Positions 51,462-60,104 of a stretch of DNA of 61,911 nucleotides are shown here, piece by piece; within the stretch, counting starts at the first letter, position 1; each line of letters opens with the position of its first letter. The DNA lies in contig JAUPTV010000125.1 in NCBI GenBank assembly GCA_030917925.1, positions 1 through 61,911 on the forward strand. The letters are read 5' to 3'. The position numbers and the translations under genes are program-made. The stretch comes from Pseudomonadota bacterium (GTDB taxonomy: Bacteria; Pseudomonadota; Gammaproteobacteria; Competibacterales; Competibacteraceae). Under the pieces are notes generated by a model. It saw nothing but the letters and a program-made list of their open reading frames with translations. It searched no databases and had not been told where the DNA came from.

Positions 51462-51505
51462 GCGCGGCGTCGCTCGTTAACGTGGCGACGCCGCGCCGCA
51501 TTTTT
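51462..51505 (+). terminator. Hairpin between phaB and phaR
   Basis: GCGCGGCGTCGC (51462-51473) and GCGACGCCGCGC (51485-51496) form a perfect 12-bp GC-rich stem with an 11-nt loop. Five T follow 4 nt after the stem. It probably ends or attenuates phaAB transcription before phaR, lowering regulator expression relative to the enzymes. Confidence 0.75.
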
Positions 51506-51516
51506 GCCGATCTGTC

Positions 51517-52089
51517 ATGACTGAACCGCGCATCATCAAAAAATACCCGAATCGCCGACTCTACGACACGGTTGTCAGTAGTTACATCACGCTTGAGGAT
51601 GTGAAGCAACTGGTATTGGATCGCGCCAATTTTCATGTCATCGATGCCCGAACCAATACCGACATCACCCGTGGGATTTTGTTGCAGATCATCAGTGAGC
51701 AGGAGGAGCAGGGCAGCCCGATCTTTACCACGGATGTATTAGCTCACATTATTCGTTTCTATGGCGATACCCTGCAAGGCATGATGGGCAACTATCTGGA
51801 AAAGAGCCTGCAAGCCTTTGTCGATCAACAGCACCTGTTTCGGGAGCAGATGCGCACCATCATCGGCAATAATCCGCTGACGATGATGACCGAGTTGGTG
51901 GAACATAATTTGTCGCTGTGGAAGAGCGTCAATGAACAACTCCAGAAACCGTATGTCCCGCCGGTTTCCATCAACGAAATCTTCCCGCCTGGCCAACCCG
52001 CCACCCCGGTTAACCCTAACCCACCCGCTGCTACGCCTTCCCCGGAAAAGCCGGATAAGGAACGGAAGGGCAGGAAAGACAAGCTCTGA
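51517..52089 (+). CDS. phaR: PHA synthesis repressor PhaR
   Basis: Cytosolic regulator of 190 residues that binds both DNA and PHB granules, releasing phasin genes when polymer accumulates. The N-terminal DNA-binding domain is complete (IIKKYPNRRLYDTVVSSYIT, then LEDVKQLV). The PHB-binding middle domain follows (IFTTDVLAHIIRFYGDTLQG). The C-terminus is Pro/Lys-rich. No phasin gene (phaP) is seen in the window, so its target lies elsewhere. Confidence 0.94.
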   Translation: MTEPRIIKKYPNRRLYDTVVSSYITLEDVKQLVLDRANFHVIDARTNTDITRGILLQIISEQEEQGSPIFTTDVLAHIIRFYGDTLQGMMGNYLEKSLQAFVDQQHLFREQMRTIIGNNPLTMMTELVEHNLSLWKSVNEQLQKPYVPPVSINEIFPPGQPATPVNPNPPAATPSPEKPDKERKGRKDKL

Positions 52090-52107
52090 GCGGATTGGCT
52101 GAACCAG

Positions 52108-53163
52108 CTAACGCGCCAACAACCAGGCGGCAATCGCCGGTGGGATTTCGCGTTGCGCACGACTGCTGACATAAATGCCGATATGTCCTCCCCGGAAGGA
52201 CAGTTCTGAATAATCCCGGCTGCCGCAACAGGCCGCCAGCGCTTTGGAAGATGCCGGTGGCACCAGATGATCCTGCGTTGCGTAGACGTTCAGCACTGGC
52301 ATGATCACCTCGCGCAAATCGACCCGCTGGTCGCCGATCAACACCTCACCCTTGATCAGCTTGTTCTGCTGGAAGAAGTCCTTGGCGAACTGGCGGAAGG
52401 CTTCGCCCGCCTGATCCGGGCTGTCAAAAATCCATTTCTCCATCCGCAGAAAGTTTTTCAGCGCCTGCGCGTCGTCGAAAATATCCACCAGATCGACATA
52501 TTTCTGTCCCGCCAGCCGGAAGGGACTCAGCGACAGGAACGCAAAATTCAGCAACTGGCCGGGGACATTGCCAAAGGTGTCCACCAGTAAATCGACATCC
52601 ATGTGCTGGAGCAGATGGCTGAGTACATTGTCCGGCGTCTGGAAATCGACCGGCGTGACCATGGTGACCAGATTGCGGATGTTGGCTGGATAGAGCGCAC
52701 TGTGGCATAGACTCAAAGCGCCGCCCTGGCAGACCCCTAACAGGTTGATCGCTTCAACGCGATGCCGTTCGCGCAAGACGTCCACGCAATGCCCGATATA
52801 GCGCTGAACGTAGTCCGCCAGGGTCAACGTGTGATCGTCGGCGCTCGGATAACCCCAATCAATTAAATACACCTCCAGGCCCGCCTCTAGCAGCCCCCGG
52901 ATCAGCGACCGGTCTTCCTGCAAATCCATCATGTAGGGCCGGTTGACCAGCGCGTAGACGATCAGCAGGGGTACGGGATGCGGATTTTCCACCCGGGGTT
53001 CGTAGCGATACAGCGTCAGTTTGTCTTCCTGATAAACCGCTTCCCGCGATGAAACGCCGGTTTCAATCGCTCCCACGGCCGCCAGCGTCTGTGCGCCTTG
53101 TTTGAGACGGTCGCTAAAGGTCTGGATTTCGGCGGCGATTTGATCCGCAGTTAAACCGATCAT
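52108..53163 (-). CDS. phaC: Class III PHA synthase subunit PhaC
   Basis: Catalytic subunit of the two-component PHA synthase, 351 residues (A. vinosum PhaC 355). The lipase-like box is GVCQGGALS with the nucleophile Cys near 145. The catalytic Asp is in VYATQDHLVPP and the His in RGGHIGIYVSSRAQ. It polymerises hydroxyacyl-CoA on the granule surface. The start overlaps the phaE stop by 4 nt. It is convergent with phaR. Confidence 0.96.
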   Translation of the reverse strand: MIGLTADQIAAEIQTFSDRLKQGAQTLAAVGAIETGVSSREAVYQEDKLTLYRYEPRVENPHPVPLLIVYALVNRPYMMDLQEDRSLIRGLLEAGLEVYLIDWGYPSADDHTLTLADYVQRYIGHCVDVLRERHRVEAINLLGVCQGGALSLCHSALYPANIRNLVTMVTPVDFQTPDNVLSHLLQHMDVDLLVDTFGNVPGQLLNFAFLSLSPFRLAGQKYVDLVDIFDDAQALKNFLRMEKWIFDSPDQAGEAFRQFAKDFFQQNKLIKGEVLIGDQRVDLREVIMPVLNVYATQDHLVPPASSKALAACCGSRDYSELSFRGGHIGIYVSSRAQREIPPAIAAWLLAR

Positions 53164-53762
53164 GATTGAACCTCCGGGCAGGCGTAGCAGCGCAGCAACG
53201 TGTTGAATAACCGGCCGTTGAGTTCGCCATAAGCGGAACTGCGCAGCATCCGGCCATAAGTTTCCTCATTGCAGTCCACCCACAGGTTATACAGTTCCCG
53301 CAAGCTACTAATGGTTTTTCCGGCGGCGGTCAGTTCGTTGAGTCGTTGCTCCATTAAGTCCAGCGCTTCGGTAGCGGTAAGCCGTAATTGGTTGAAATAG
53401 TCCATCTGAGTGCGCTGATAGTCGCGCCAGACCGCCGATTGCCGCAAGGATTCGGGAATGGTGTCAGTGGCCAGACCCAGCGTCGTTGCGGCTTCGCTCC
53501 AGGTCTCGGCGGCCAGCGACCATAACCGGGCCAGTTCAGGATTGACGTTTGGATTTTCTGCCGACTGGGCGATTGCCGCCTTGAGTTGGGTGAAGTGTTG
53601 TTGCAGGGCTTGGCCCCAGTCGGCTTCGGCTTCCGCCGTTTCGCTGATCCGGTCGGTGAATTGCCGAACCTGGTCGCCAAAAGCGAGATAGGCGCGGGCT
53701 TGGCGGAGCACCAGATCGATATCGAAGACGCCGGAATGGGCATTGGAGGTCTGTTCAGTCAT
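53160..53762 (-). CDS. phaE: Class III PHA synthase subunit PhaE (short form)
   Basis: Partner that activates PhaC. The C-terminal family segment is clear (SSLRELYNLWVDCNEETYGR, then a helix ending GRLFNTLLRCYACP). At 200 residues it is far shorter than characterised PhaE proteins (about 330-360), so the central part is reduced. There is no frameshift and the end matches the family, so it seems a genuine compact form. It lies upstream of phaC with a 4-nt overlap; in Allochromatium the order is phaC-phaE. Confidence 0.85.
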   Translation of the reverse strand: MTEQTSNAHSGVFDIDLVLRQARAYLAFGDQVRQFTDRISETAEAEADWGQALQQHFTQLKAAIAQSAENPNVNPELARLWSLAAETWSEAATTLGLATDTIPESLRQSAVWRDYQRTQMDYFNQLRLTATEALDLMEQRLNELTAAGKTISSLRELYNLWVDCNEETYGRMLRSSAYGELNGRLFNTLLRCYACPEVQS

Positions 53763-53831
53763 GGGGGCGGGTTCTTTTCTAATAATTTTGTAAAGGTTAT
53801 TCAGTATAGACGACCGTTTGCCGGTTTGCTG

Positions 53832-55310
53832 TCAGGGCGACGTCCGTTTGGAAACCGGTAGATCCTGAGCGATGGCTTCCGCCTGGAACAATTTAAGCCG
53901 GGCGCGCAGGCGGGCTTCCTGATTGGGCGTTAATCCGGGATTGCGCAAGCCGATTTCAAGCTGTTCGATAGCGGCCAGCAGTTCGCCATTCAGATAATGA
54001 TATTCGGCCATGGTCGCGTGCGTTTCGGCCCGGTCGCCGGCCCGCTGGGCGGCTTGCGCGTAAACCGCATACAACTGCGGATCATTCGGGCGGCGGCGCA
54101 AGTGGGGTTGCAACAGGCGCATGGCGCGTTGCGGGTCGCCCTGACCGCCCAGTGCCCGGCCGTAGTGCATGGCCAGGGTAAAATCATCGGGATAAAGCCG
54201 TTGCGCGTCTTCAAACAGGCGCATGGCCTGCGCCCGGTCGCCACGGGCCAGAGCAATTTCTGCAGCTTCAATGCGGAAGGCCAGTCGATCCCGGTCGCTG
54301 CGCTGCAACCGCTGGATCTGTTGCTGGGCTTCGTCATAGCGGCCCGCCTGACGAAGCGCGATAGCGTAGGCATATCGTTCAGCCGTTTCGCTAGTGAAAT
54401 CGCCCTTGGCCAGGCGGATTTCCAGTTCCCGAATCAGCGTGTGGTTATCTTCGGTCAGCAACGCCAGGGTGCGGGCCTTGGCCAGATGATAAGCATTTCG
54501 GTCGCGGGGACCGGTTCGACGGATTGCGGGAATCGGCAGGCGATCCTGTGTGTCAGCGGCGCGGCTTTCCGGGCGCGGATGGGTGCGCAGCATATCGGGA
54601 ATCTGGTTGCGCGCCTCGCCCCTCGACAGGCGCTCCAGTTTGCTGAAAAAGTCGGTCATGCCTTGCGGGTCAAAACCGGCGTTGGCCAATAACTGCATCC
54701 CGATGCGGTCGGCTTCCTGCTCATTGGCGCGGGTGAAGCTGATTTGATGTTGCGCACTGGCCGCCATGGAACTGACCATGGCCGCTGATCCGGCTTGTTT
54801 GCTGGCCGCCGCCAGAGCGGCTCCAGCCAGCATCGCTGCCGCCAAGGGCAGGCTCAGGCGCTTCATGTCGGCAATGGCGCGGGCGATATGGCGCTGCGAG
54901 ACATGGGCGATTTCATGCGCCATGACACCGGCCAGTTCGTCTTCCCGTTGGGTATTGAGCAACAGGCCTGCGTTAATCCCGATGAAATTGTGCGGCATGG
55001 CGAAGGCGTTGATGCTGGAATCGCGCACCATGAAGAAGGTATAGGGTGCGCCGTTGTGGTCAGCGTAAGTGACGATGCTCTGGCCAATGGAGTTGAGGTA
55101 CTCATTGAGTTGTACATCCTCCATCACCGCGCCGCGATCCCGCAACCGCCGCATGATGTCCAGCCCCAGCTTTTGCTCGTCGTCAGCGCCGAAGTAAACA
55201 CTGGCGGGATCGCCAATGTCCGGCAACTGAATGGATTGTGCGGTCACAGGAACGACCGGCGTCAGACCGAGCAGCAGACTGAGCGTGAAGGGTAGCAAGC
55301 GATGGCGCAT
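53832..55310 (-). CDS. bepA: M48 metalloprotease with TPR repeats (BepA-like)
   Basis: Periplasmic zinc metalloprotease and chaperone of 492 residues, like BepA/YfgC, which assists LptD and outer-membrane assembly. The start at ATG 55310 gives a signal peptide (LLPFTLSLLLGLTPVVPVTA). The zinc motif HEIAH (near 132) lies in VMAHEIAHVSQRHIA, with the third ligand in ANEQEADRIGMQLL. The C-terminal half is TPR repeats (about 255-480), e.g. LARGDRAQAMRLFEDAQRLY. The longer frame upstream has no signal peptide and is not used. Confidence 0.92.
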   Translation of the reverse strand: MRHRLLPFTLSLLLGLTPVVPVTAQSIQLPDIGDPASVYFGADDEQKLGLDIMRRLRDRGAVMEDVQLNEYLNSIGQSIVTYADHNGAPYTFFMVRDSSINAFAMPHNFIGINAGLLLNTQREDELAGVMAHEIAHVSQRHIARAIADMKRLSLPLAAAMLAGAALAAASKQAGSAAMVSSMAASAQHQISFTRANEQEADRIGMQLLANAGFDPQGMTDFFSKLERLSRGEARNQIPDMLRTHPRPESRAADTQDRLPIPAIRRTGPRDRNAYHLAKARTLALLTEDNHTLIRELEIRLAKGDFTSETAERYAYAIALRQAGRYDEAQQQIQRLQRSDRDRLAFRIEAAEIALARGDRAQAMRLFEDAQRLYPDDFTLAMHYGRALGGQGDPQRAMRLLQPHLRRRPNDPQLYAVYAQAAQRAGDRAETHATMAEYHYLNGELLAAIEQLEIGLRNPGLTPNQEARLRARLKLFQAEAIAQDLPVSKRTSP

Positions 55311-55440
55311 GGAATTTCCACAAACAGGGGATAAGGTAGGCATTGAGACTGAATCGCCGGTACGGGGTTCCAGAATTTGCTCTGGCGTGGATCGGCATGT
55401 TTCAATGCGCACCCTGAACTTGCCCTGAATCATTGCCACC

Positions 55441-55677
55441 ATGACCGCTATCGATGCTGAACTCGACGCCGCCGGGCTGAATTGCCCGCTACCCATTCTC
55501 AAAGCCAAGAAAGCGCTGGCCAGACTGCGCGGCGGTCAGACGCTGCGAGTGATCGCAACGGACCCGGATTCAGTCAAGGATTTCGAGACGTTCAGTCAAC
55601 AAGCGGGCCATACCCTTCTGGATGTGCATGAGGAAAATGGGCGATTCCATTTTCTATTGCGCAAGCGGGAAGATTGA
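55441..55677 (+). CDS. TusA-family sulfurtransferase
   Basis: Small cytosolic sulfur carrier of 78 residues. The active Cys lies in the motif LNCPLPILKAKKAL (C-P-x-P). The family participates in tRNA thiolation, molybdopterin synthesis or dissimilatory sulfur oxidation. No dsr, rhd or tusBCD genes lie nearby, so the pathway stays open. It is divergent from the M48 gene and convergent with tsaC (1 nt apart). Confidence 0.93.
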   Translation: MTAIDAELDAAGLNCPLPILKAKKALARLRGGQTLRVIATDPDSVKDFETFSQQAGHTLLDVHEENGRFHFLLRKRED

Positions 55678-55678
55678 T

Positions 55679-56233
55679 TTATCCACGCACCCGTGCGTTG
55701 CTCCGCAAATCGCGAATTTCGGTGGGTTTCGCTGCGCCGCCGGTAGAACCCGGCAGCAGCACATCAATCGCTCGCCCCAGTTGCCGACGCACCGCCAGTG
55801 CGGTACGGGCCGGGGGACGACCGCTGAAATTGGCGCTGGTCGAAACCAGAGCATGACCACAAGCCTGGCAGAGCGCTGCCGCCAGTGGATGCGCCGTAAC
55901 CCGCACCGCCAGCGTGTCATGCCGACCCCGCAGCCAGCGCGGCGTATCGGGCCGGGCGGGAATTAACCAGGTGTAAGGACCGGGCCAAGTCACCGCAAGT
56001 CGGGCCTGGTCGGCGAGGGAAAGTGGAAGCAGGAAGGGCGCTAACTGGGCGAAATCAGCGGCAATCAGAATCAATCCCTTGTGCATCGCCCGCCGCTTAA
56101 TCGCCAACAGCCGCCGCACCGCTGACGCATTACCCGGATCACAACCCAGGCCATAAACCGCTTCTGTGGGATAAGCAACAATGCCGCCGGCCTGAATGAT
56201 GCGGGCCACTGTGCGCATTCGTAGCTGATTCAT
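55679..56233 (-). CDS. tsaC: Threonylcarbamoyl-AMP synthase (Sua5/YrdC family)
   Basis: Makes threonylcarbamoyl-AMP for the t6A37 modification of ANN-decoding tRNAs. It has 184 residues, the short TsaC form without the Sua5 domain. Signatures are GGIVAYPTEAVYGLGCDPGN, AIKRRAMHKGLILIAAD, PGPYTWLIPA and ALVSTSANFSGRPPA. It follows topA by 19 nt and is probably co-transcribed with it. Confidence 0.95.
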   Translation of the reverse strand: MNQLRMRTVARIIQAGGIVAYPTEAVYGLGCDPGNASAVRRLLAIKRRAMHKGLILIAADFAQLAPFLLPLSLADQARLAVTWPGPYTWLIPARPDTPRWLRGRHDTLAVRVTAHPLAAALCQACGHALVSTSANFSGRPPARTALAVRRQLGRAIDVLLPGSTGGAAKPTEIRDLRSNARVRG

Positions 56234-56252
56234 CGGGAGTTCTCCGCAATGC

Positions 56253-58748
56253 CTAACCGGCGCTGGCCTGTTTCGCTTTAGCTGATGCTTTCGTTGGCGC
56301 TTTCGCTGGTGCTTTCGCCTTCGCTTTTGCCGGCGCTTTGGTTGGCGCTTTGGTTGGCGCTTTAGCCTTCACAGCCTTCACTTTCGCTTTCACCGGCGTT
56401 GCCGCCCGACGACTGACGACCCGCTTCTTCTTCTCCGGCGCTTCCCGGACCAAAGTTTCGCACTCGGTCAGGCTCAAACTGGCCGGTTCCCGGTCCTTGG
56501 GCACCCGCACGTTCTTCTTGCCGTCGGTGATGTAGGGACCAAAACGGCCGTTGAGAATCTGGAGAGGGGAATCGGGGAACGTCTGCACAATCCGGTTCGC
56601 CAGCGCTTCCCGATGCGCCGCGATCAATTCCAAAGCCTGTTCGTGACTGACCGTATACGGATCAACGCCTTTCAGCGACACATAACTTTTGCCATAGCGC
56701 ACATAAGGCCCAAATCGGCCAATATTGGCCTGAATCGGCTCGCCTTCCGCCGTCATTCCCAGATCACGCGGCAACTGAAACAGCGTCAAGGCGTCATCCA
56801 GCGTCACCGTATTCATACGCTGGTCAGCTCGCAGGCTGGCGAAGCGCGGTTTTTCCTCGTCTTCCTTCACCCCAATTTGGGCGAAAGCGCCAAACCGACC
56901 CATGCGCACCGACACCGGCTTGCCGGTTTCAGGATCGGTCCCCAGTTCCCGACTTTGCACTACATCCTGCCGGGAGACGTTCTCGGTCTTCTCGTCCACC
57001 CGTTGCTTGAAGGGGTCCCAGAACCCGCGCATTAGCGGCACCCAGTCCTCTTCGCCCCGCGACACCGCGTCCAGATCATCCTCGAGCCGGGCAGTAAATT
57101 CATAATCTACATAGGGATTGAAATGCTGGGTCAGAAACCGGCTGACAATGCGGCCAATATCCGTGGGTTTAAACCGGCGGCTGTCCAGCACCGCATATTC
57201 GCGGGCCAGTAGCGTGGAGATGATCGTGGCGTAGGTCGAAGGCCGACCAATGCCATGCTCTTCCAGGGTCTTGACCAGGCTGGCTTCGGAATAACGCGGC
57301 GGCGGTTCGGTAAAGTGCTGCTCCGGGCGCAGCGCCAGCACATCCACCCACTCGCCCTGCGTCAATGGCGGCAGCGTTCGGCTCTCCTCCTCAGCTTGAT
57401 CATCGACATCTTCCTGATAGACCGCCATGAATCCGGGATCGGCGACCGTCGAGCCGGTGGCGCGAAAGACATTGCCTGCGCCACAGGCCAAATCGACTGC
57501 GACGGTATCCAGCGTGGCAGGAATCATCTGACAGGCGACGGTGCGCTTCCAGATCAACTCATACAGCGCATATTGATCAGCGTTGAGGTGGGCGCGAATC
57601 GATTCCGGGGTCACCGCTACGACCGTGGGCCGGATCGCCTCATGCGCTTCCTGGGCGTTCTTGGCCTTGGTTTTGAACAGGCGCGGACTGGCGGGCAGAT
57701 TATTCGCGCCGTAACGCTGGGCAATCAGCGCCCGAATCTCGTTCAGAGCATCCTGCGCCAGATTAACCGAGTCGGTGCGCATATAGGTGATTAAACCCAC
57801 CGCGCCGCTGCCAGTATCGATACCTTCGTACAACTGCTGAGCAATCCGCATGGTGCGCTGCGTGGAAAAACCGAGCTTGCGGGAGGCTTCCTGTTGCAGG
57901 GTTGACGTGGTGAACGGCGCGGCAGGATTGCGTTTGCGCTGTTTGCGTTCGATTTTGGCTACCCGCAGTCGGCCTATGAGACTGGGGTCTGCCGTTGCGC
58001 CGGATTCAATAATCTGGGCCTGCGCCGCCGCCAGCAAGGTTTTCTCGATGGCGTGCGCCTGTTCGCTATGGGTAATACTGAATTGCGCCAGCTTCTCCCC
58101 GGCATACTCGGTCAACCGGGCCAGCAACGGCTGACGGGCCTTGGCGGCGTCCGCTTCCAGCGTCCAGTATTCCTGCGCCTGGAAGCGTTCGATGTCATCC
58201 TCACGCTCGACAATCATGCGCAGCGCCGGTGACTGTACCCGACCGGCGGACAGGCCCGGACGAATCTTTTTCCACAGCAACGGCGAGAGATTGAAGCCAA
58301 CCAGATAATCCAGCGCCCGTCGCGCCTGCTGGGCGTTGACCAGATCCAGTGACAAATCGCGGGGATGCGCGACGGCATCGACAATCGCCCGTTGCGTCAC
58401 TTCATGGAACACCACCCGCCGCACCGGTTTGTCCTGCAACAGATCGCGTTGCCGGAGAATTTCGGCCAAGTGCCAGGAAATCGCCTCGCCTTCCCGATCC
58501 GGGTCAGTGGCCAGATACAGCGTCTCCGCTTTGGCCGCCGCCTTGGCAATAGCTTCGACGTGGCGTTCGTTTTTGTCGATGAGCTGATACTTCATGGCGA
58601 AGTCGTGATCCGGATCGACGGCACCTTCCTTGGGCACCAGATCGCGCACATGGCCATAAGAGGCGAGTACCTCAAAATCCTTGCCCAGGTATTTCTTAAT
58701 CGTCTTCGCCTTGGCCGGCGATTCCACAATGACCAGATTTTTGCTCAT
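56253..58748 (-). CDS. topA: DNA topoisomerase I
   Basis: Type IA topoisomerase of 831 residues that relaxes negative supercoils. The Toprim domain starts at MSKNLVIVESPAKAKTIKKY and includes ATDPDREGEAISWHL. The catalytic Tyr lies in GLITYMRTDSVNL (near 322). The C-terminal repeats (MGRFGAFAQIG, IGRFGPYVRYG, NGRFGPYITDG) are of the Topo_C type with no zinc-binding cysteines, unlike E. coli TopA. The tail is a low-complexity Lys/Ala/Pro/Thr tract (about 790-831) resembling histone H1-like sequence, probably aiding DNA or RNA-polymerase contact. Confidence 0.96.
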   Translation of the reverse strand: MSKNLVIVESPAKAKTIKKYLGKDFEVLASYGHVRDLVPKEGAVDPDHDFAMKYQLIDKNERHVEAIAKAAAKAETLYLATDPDREGEAISWHLAEILRQRDLLQDKPVRRVVFHEVTQRAIVDAVAHPRDLSLDLVNAQQARRALDYLVGFNLSPLLWKKIRPGLSAGRVQSPALRMIVEREDDIERFQAQEYWTLEADAAKARQPLLARLTEYAGEKLAQFSITHSEQAHAIEKTLLAAAQAQIIESGATADPSLIGRLRVAKIERKQRKRNPAAPFTTSTLQQEASRKLGFSTQRTMRIAQQLYEGIDTGSGAVGLITYMRTDSVNLAQDALNEIRALIAQRYGANNLPASPRLFKTKAKNAQEAHEAIRPTVVAVTPESIRAHLNADQYALYELIWKRTVACQMIPATLDTVAVDLACGAGNVFRATGSTVADPGFMAVYQEDVDDQAEEESRTLPPLTQGEWVDVLALRPEQHFTEPPPRYSEASLVKTLEEHGIGRPSTYATIISTLLAREYAVLDSRRFKPTDIGRIVSRFLTQHFNPYVDYEFTARLEDDLDAVSRGEEDWVPLMRGFWDPFKQRVDEKTENVSRQDVVQSRELGTDPETGKPVSVRMGRFGAFAQIGVKEDEEKPRFASLRADQRMNTVTLDDALTLFQLPRDLGMTAEGEPIQANIGRFGPYVRYGKSYVSLKGVDPYTVSHEQALELIAAHREALANRIVQTFPDSPLQILNGRFGPYITDGKKNVRVPKDREPASLSLTECETLVREAPEKKKRVVSRRAATPVKAKVKAVKAKAPTKAPTKAPAKAKAKAPAKAPTKASAKAKQASAG

Positions 58749-58814
58749 GATTTTAGGGGGTTGGCAACAACAGGGATCGCCGGAACTGCCGCGCTATCCA
58801 GCACGATTCCGGCG

Positions 58815-58901
58815 TCATCCAGAATAGGGATCAATCGCTACATCCACATCCATCGCGTTCTGAAACAGATCGATCAAGACGTCCAGTGCGTTTTCTTTCA
58901 T
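58815..58901 (-). pseudogene. smg: Truncated smg (DUF494) gene, 28 codons
   Basis: MKENALDVLIDLFQNAMDVD and a few further residues match the N-terminus of Smg/DUF494 (typical start MKENVLDVLMYLFENYMD). A TGA follows after 28 codons, and no further DUF494 sequence is found before topA. In many gammaproteobacteria smg lies exactly between dprA and topA, so position supports the identity. About 80 percent of the gene is lost. Confidence 0.8.
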
Positions 58902-58930
58902 GAGGGAATTTAGCGCTTAATACATACAAA

Positions 58931-58950
58931 GCCCCCGCTGTTTGGCGAGG
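58931..58950 (-). terminator. Terminator-like hairpin after dprA
   Basis: On the minus strand, GCCCTCGC and GCGGGGGC form an 8-bp stem with one wobble pair and a short A-rich loop. It is followed by TTTG. It lies 27 nt after the dprA stop and before the smg stub. The T-run is short, so termination may be partial. Confidence 0.4.
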
Positions 58951-58976
58951 GCGTCAAGGCATCGCTTAACCGGACT

Positions 58977-60104
58977 TCAGGCTTTCAGGCGACAGTACAG
59001 GCCACCCGGCACGGCCGCCACATACCCTTCCAGTTCGAGAATCAACAGCATGGAGGAAACCGCTTCCGCCGTCAATCCGCAGCGTTCCACCAGTCCATCG
59101 ACGCTCGCCGGTTCGTCGCCCATCATCGTCAACAATTGCCGGTAATCTTCATCCAAAGGCTTCATCTCGATGGGCGAGGCCGCCATCGAAAGCGCGGAAG
59201 CCTCGGTATTCACCGCCGCCAGCGATCCGAGTTCTTCCAGAATATCCGCAGCGGTTTCCACCAGTTTTGCGCCTTGGCGAATCAGTGCATGGCAACCCTT
59301 GGCCAGCGGATTATGAATGGAACCGGGAATGGCGAACACTTCGCGGCCCTGTTCCACCGCCTGCCGCGCCGTAATCAGCGAACCACTTTGCGCCGCCGCT
59401 TCCACCACCAGCACCCCCAGCGCCAGGCCGCTGATCAGCCGGTTGCGCTGCGGGAAATTGCCGGCGGCAGGTGACGTGCCAATCGGAAATTCCGAGACCA
59501 GTGCGCCCTGTTCCGCGATGGCGTGAGCCAGAGCGCGATGTTTGGCGGGATAAACCCGGTCCAGGCTGGTGCCCATGACGGCAATGGTTCGGCCATTGCT
59601 GTTCAGTGCGCCCTGATGCGCGGCGGCGTCAATGCCCAGCGCCAGCCCACTGGTAATCACCATACCGGCGCCGGCCAGATAAGCGGCAAAACTTTGCGCG
59701 GTTTCCCGACCGAGCGGCGTAGGATTGCGAGTGCCGACGATGGCCAGTTGCTGCGCCCGCAGGCAGGCCGGGTCGCCCCGCACGAACAACAGAGGGGGCG
59801 GGTAGGGGATTTGCCGCAACAAGGGCGGATAGCGCACATCATCCAGCGCCAGCAAATAATTGTCCGATTGCTCCAGCCAGATCAGATCCTGCTCGACGCC
59901 GCGCCAGTCCGGGGCGCTCAGATACTCCAGCGCAGATGTGGGCAAATCCAGCCGCGCCCATTCGGTGCGGCCGGCGGCAAGCGCCTCGGCGGCGGAACCG
60001 AAACGCTCCAGCAACCGGGCGAAACGCGCCGGCCCGACACCGGGCGCTCGCAGCAGCGCCAGTAGCCAGGCCGGATCGTGAGCGGAGGGCGGGAACTCGT
60101 TCAG
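58977..60104 (-). CDS. dprA: DNA-processing protein DprA (probable CTG start)
   Basis: Loads RecA on single-stranded DNA during natural transformation; 375 residues with the proposed start. The Rossmann core has VGTRNPTPLGRETAQSFAAY and SGLALGIDAAAHQGAL, and a C-terminal winged helix covers about 310-370. The conserved N-terminal helix-hairpin-helix (WLLALLRAPGVGPARFARLL) lies upstream of the first standard start (TTG 60014). The only start-like codon before it is CTG 60104, which overlaps the lysM stop as CTGA. A rare CTG start with translational coupling is the simplest reading. Confidence 0.9.
   Translation of the reverse strand: MNEFPPSAHDPAWLLALLRAPGVGPARFARLLERFGSAAEALAAGRTEWARLDLPTSALEYLSAPDWRGVEQDLIWLEQSDNYLLALDDVRYPPLLRQIPYPPPLLFVRGDPACLRAQQLAIVGTRNPTPLGRETAQSFAAYLAGAGMVITSGLALGIDAAAHQGALNSNGRTIAVMGTSLDRVYPAKHRALAHAIAEQGALVSEFPIGTSPAAGNFPQRNRLISGLALGVLVVEAAAQSGSLITARQAVEQGREVFAIPGSIHNPLAKGCHALIRQGAKLVETAADILEELGSLAAVNTEASALSMAASPIEMKPLDEDYRQLLTMMGDEPASVDGLVERCGLTAEAVSSMLLILELEGYVAAVPGGLYCRLKA

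Noticed and set aside
53160-53762. phaE truncated by a frameshift
   Set aside because: The frame ends with the conserved C-terminal segment and has a coupled overlap with phaC, so it is a short intact gene.
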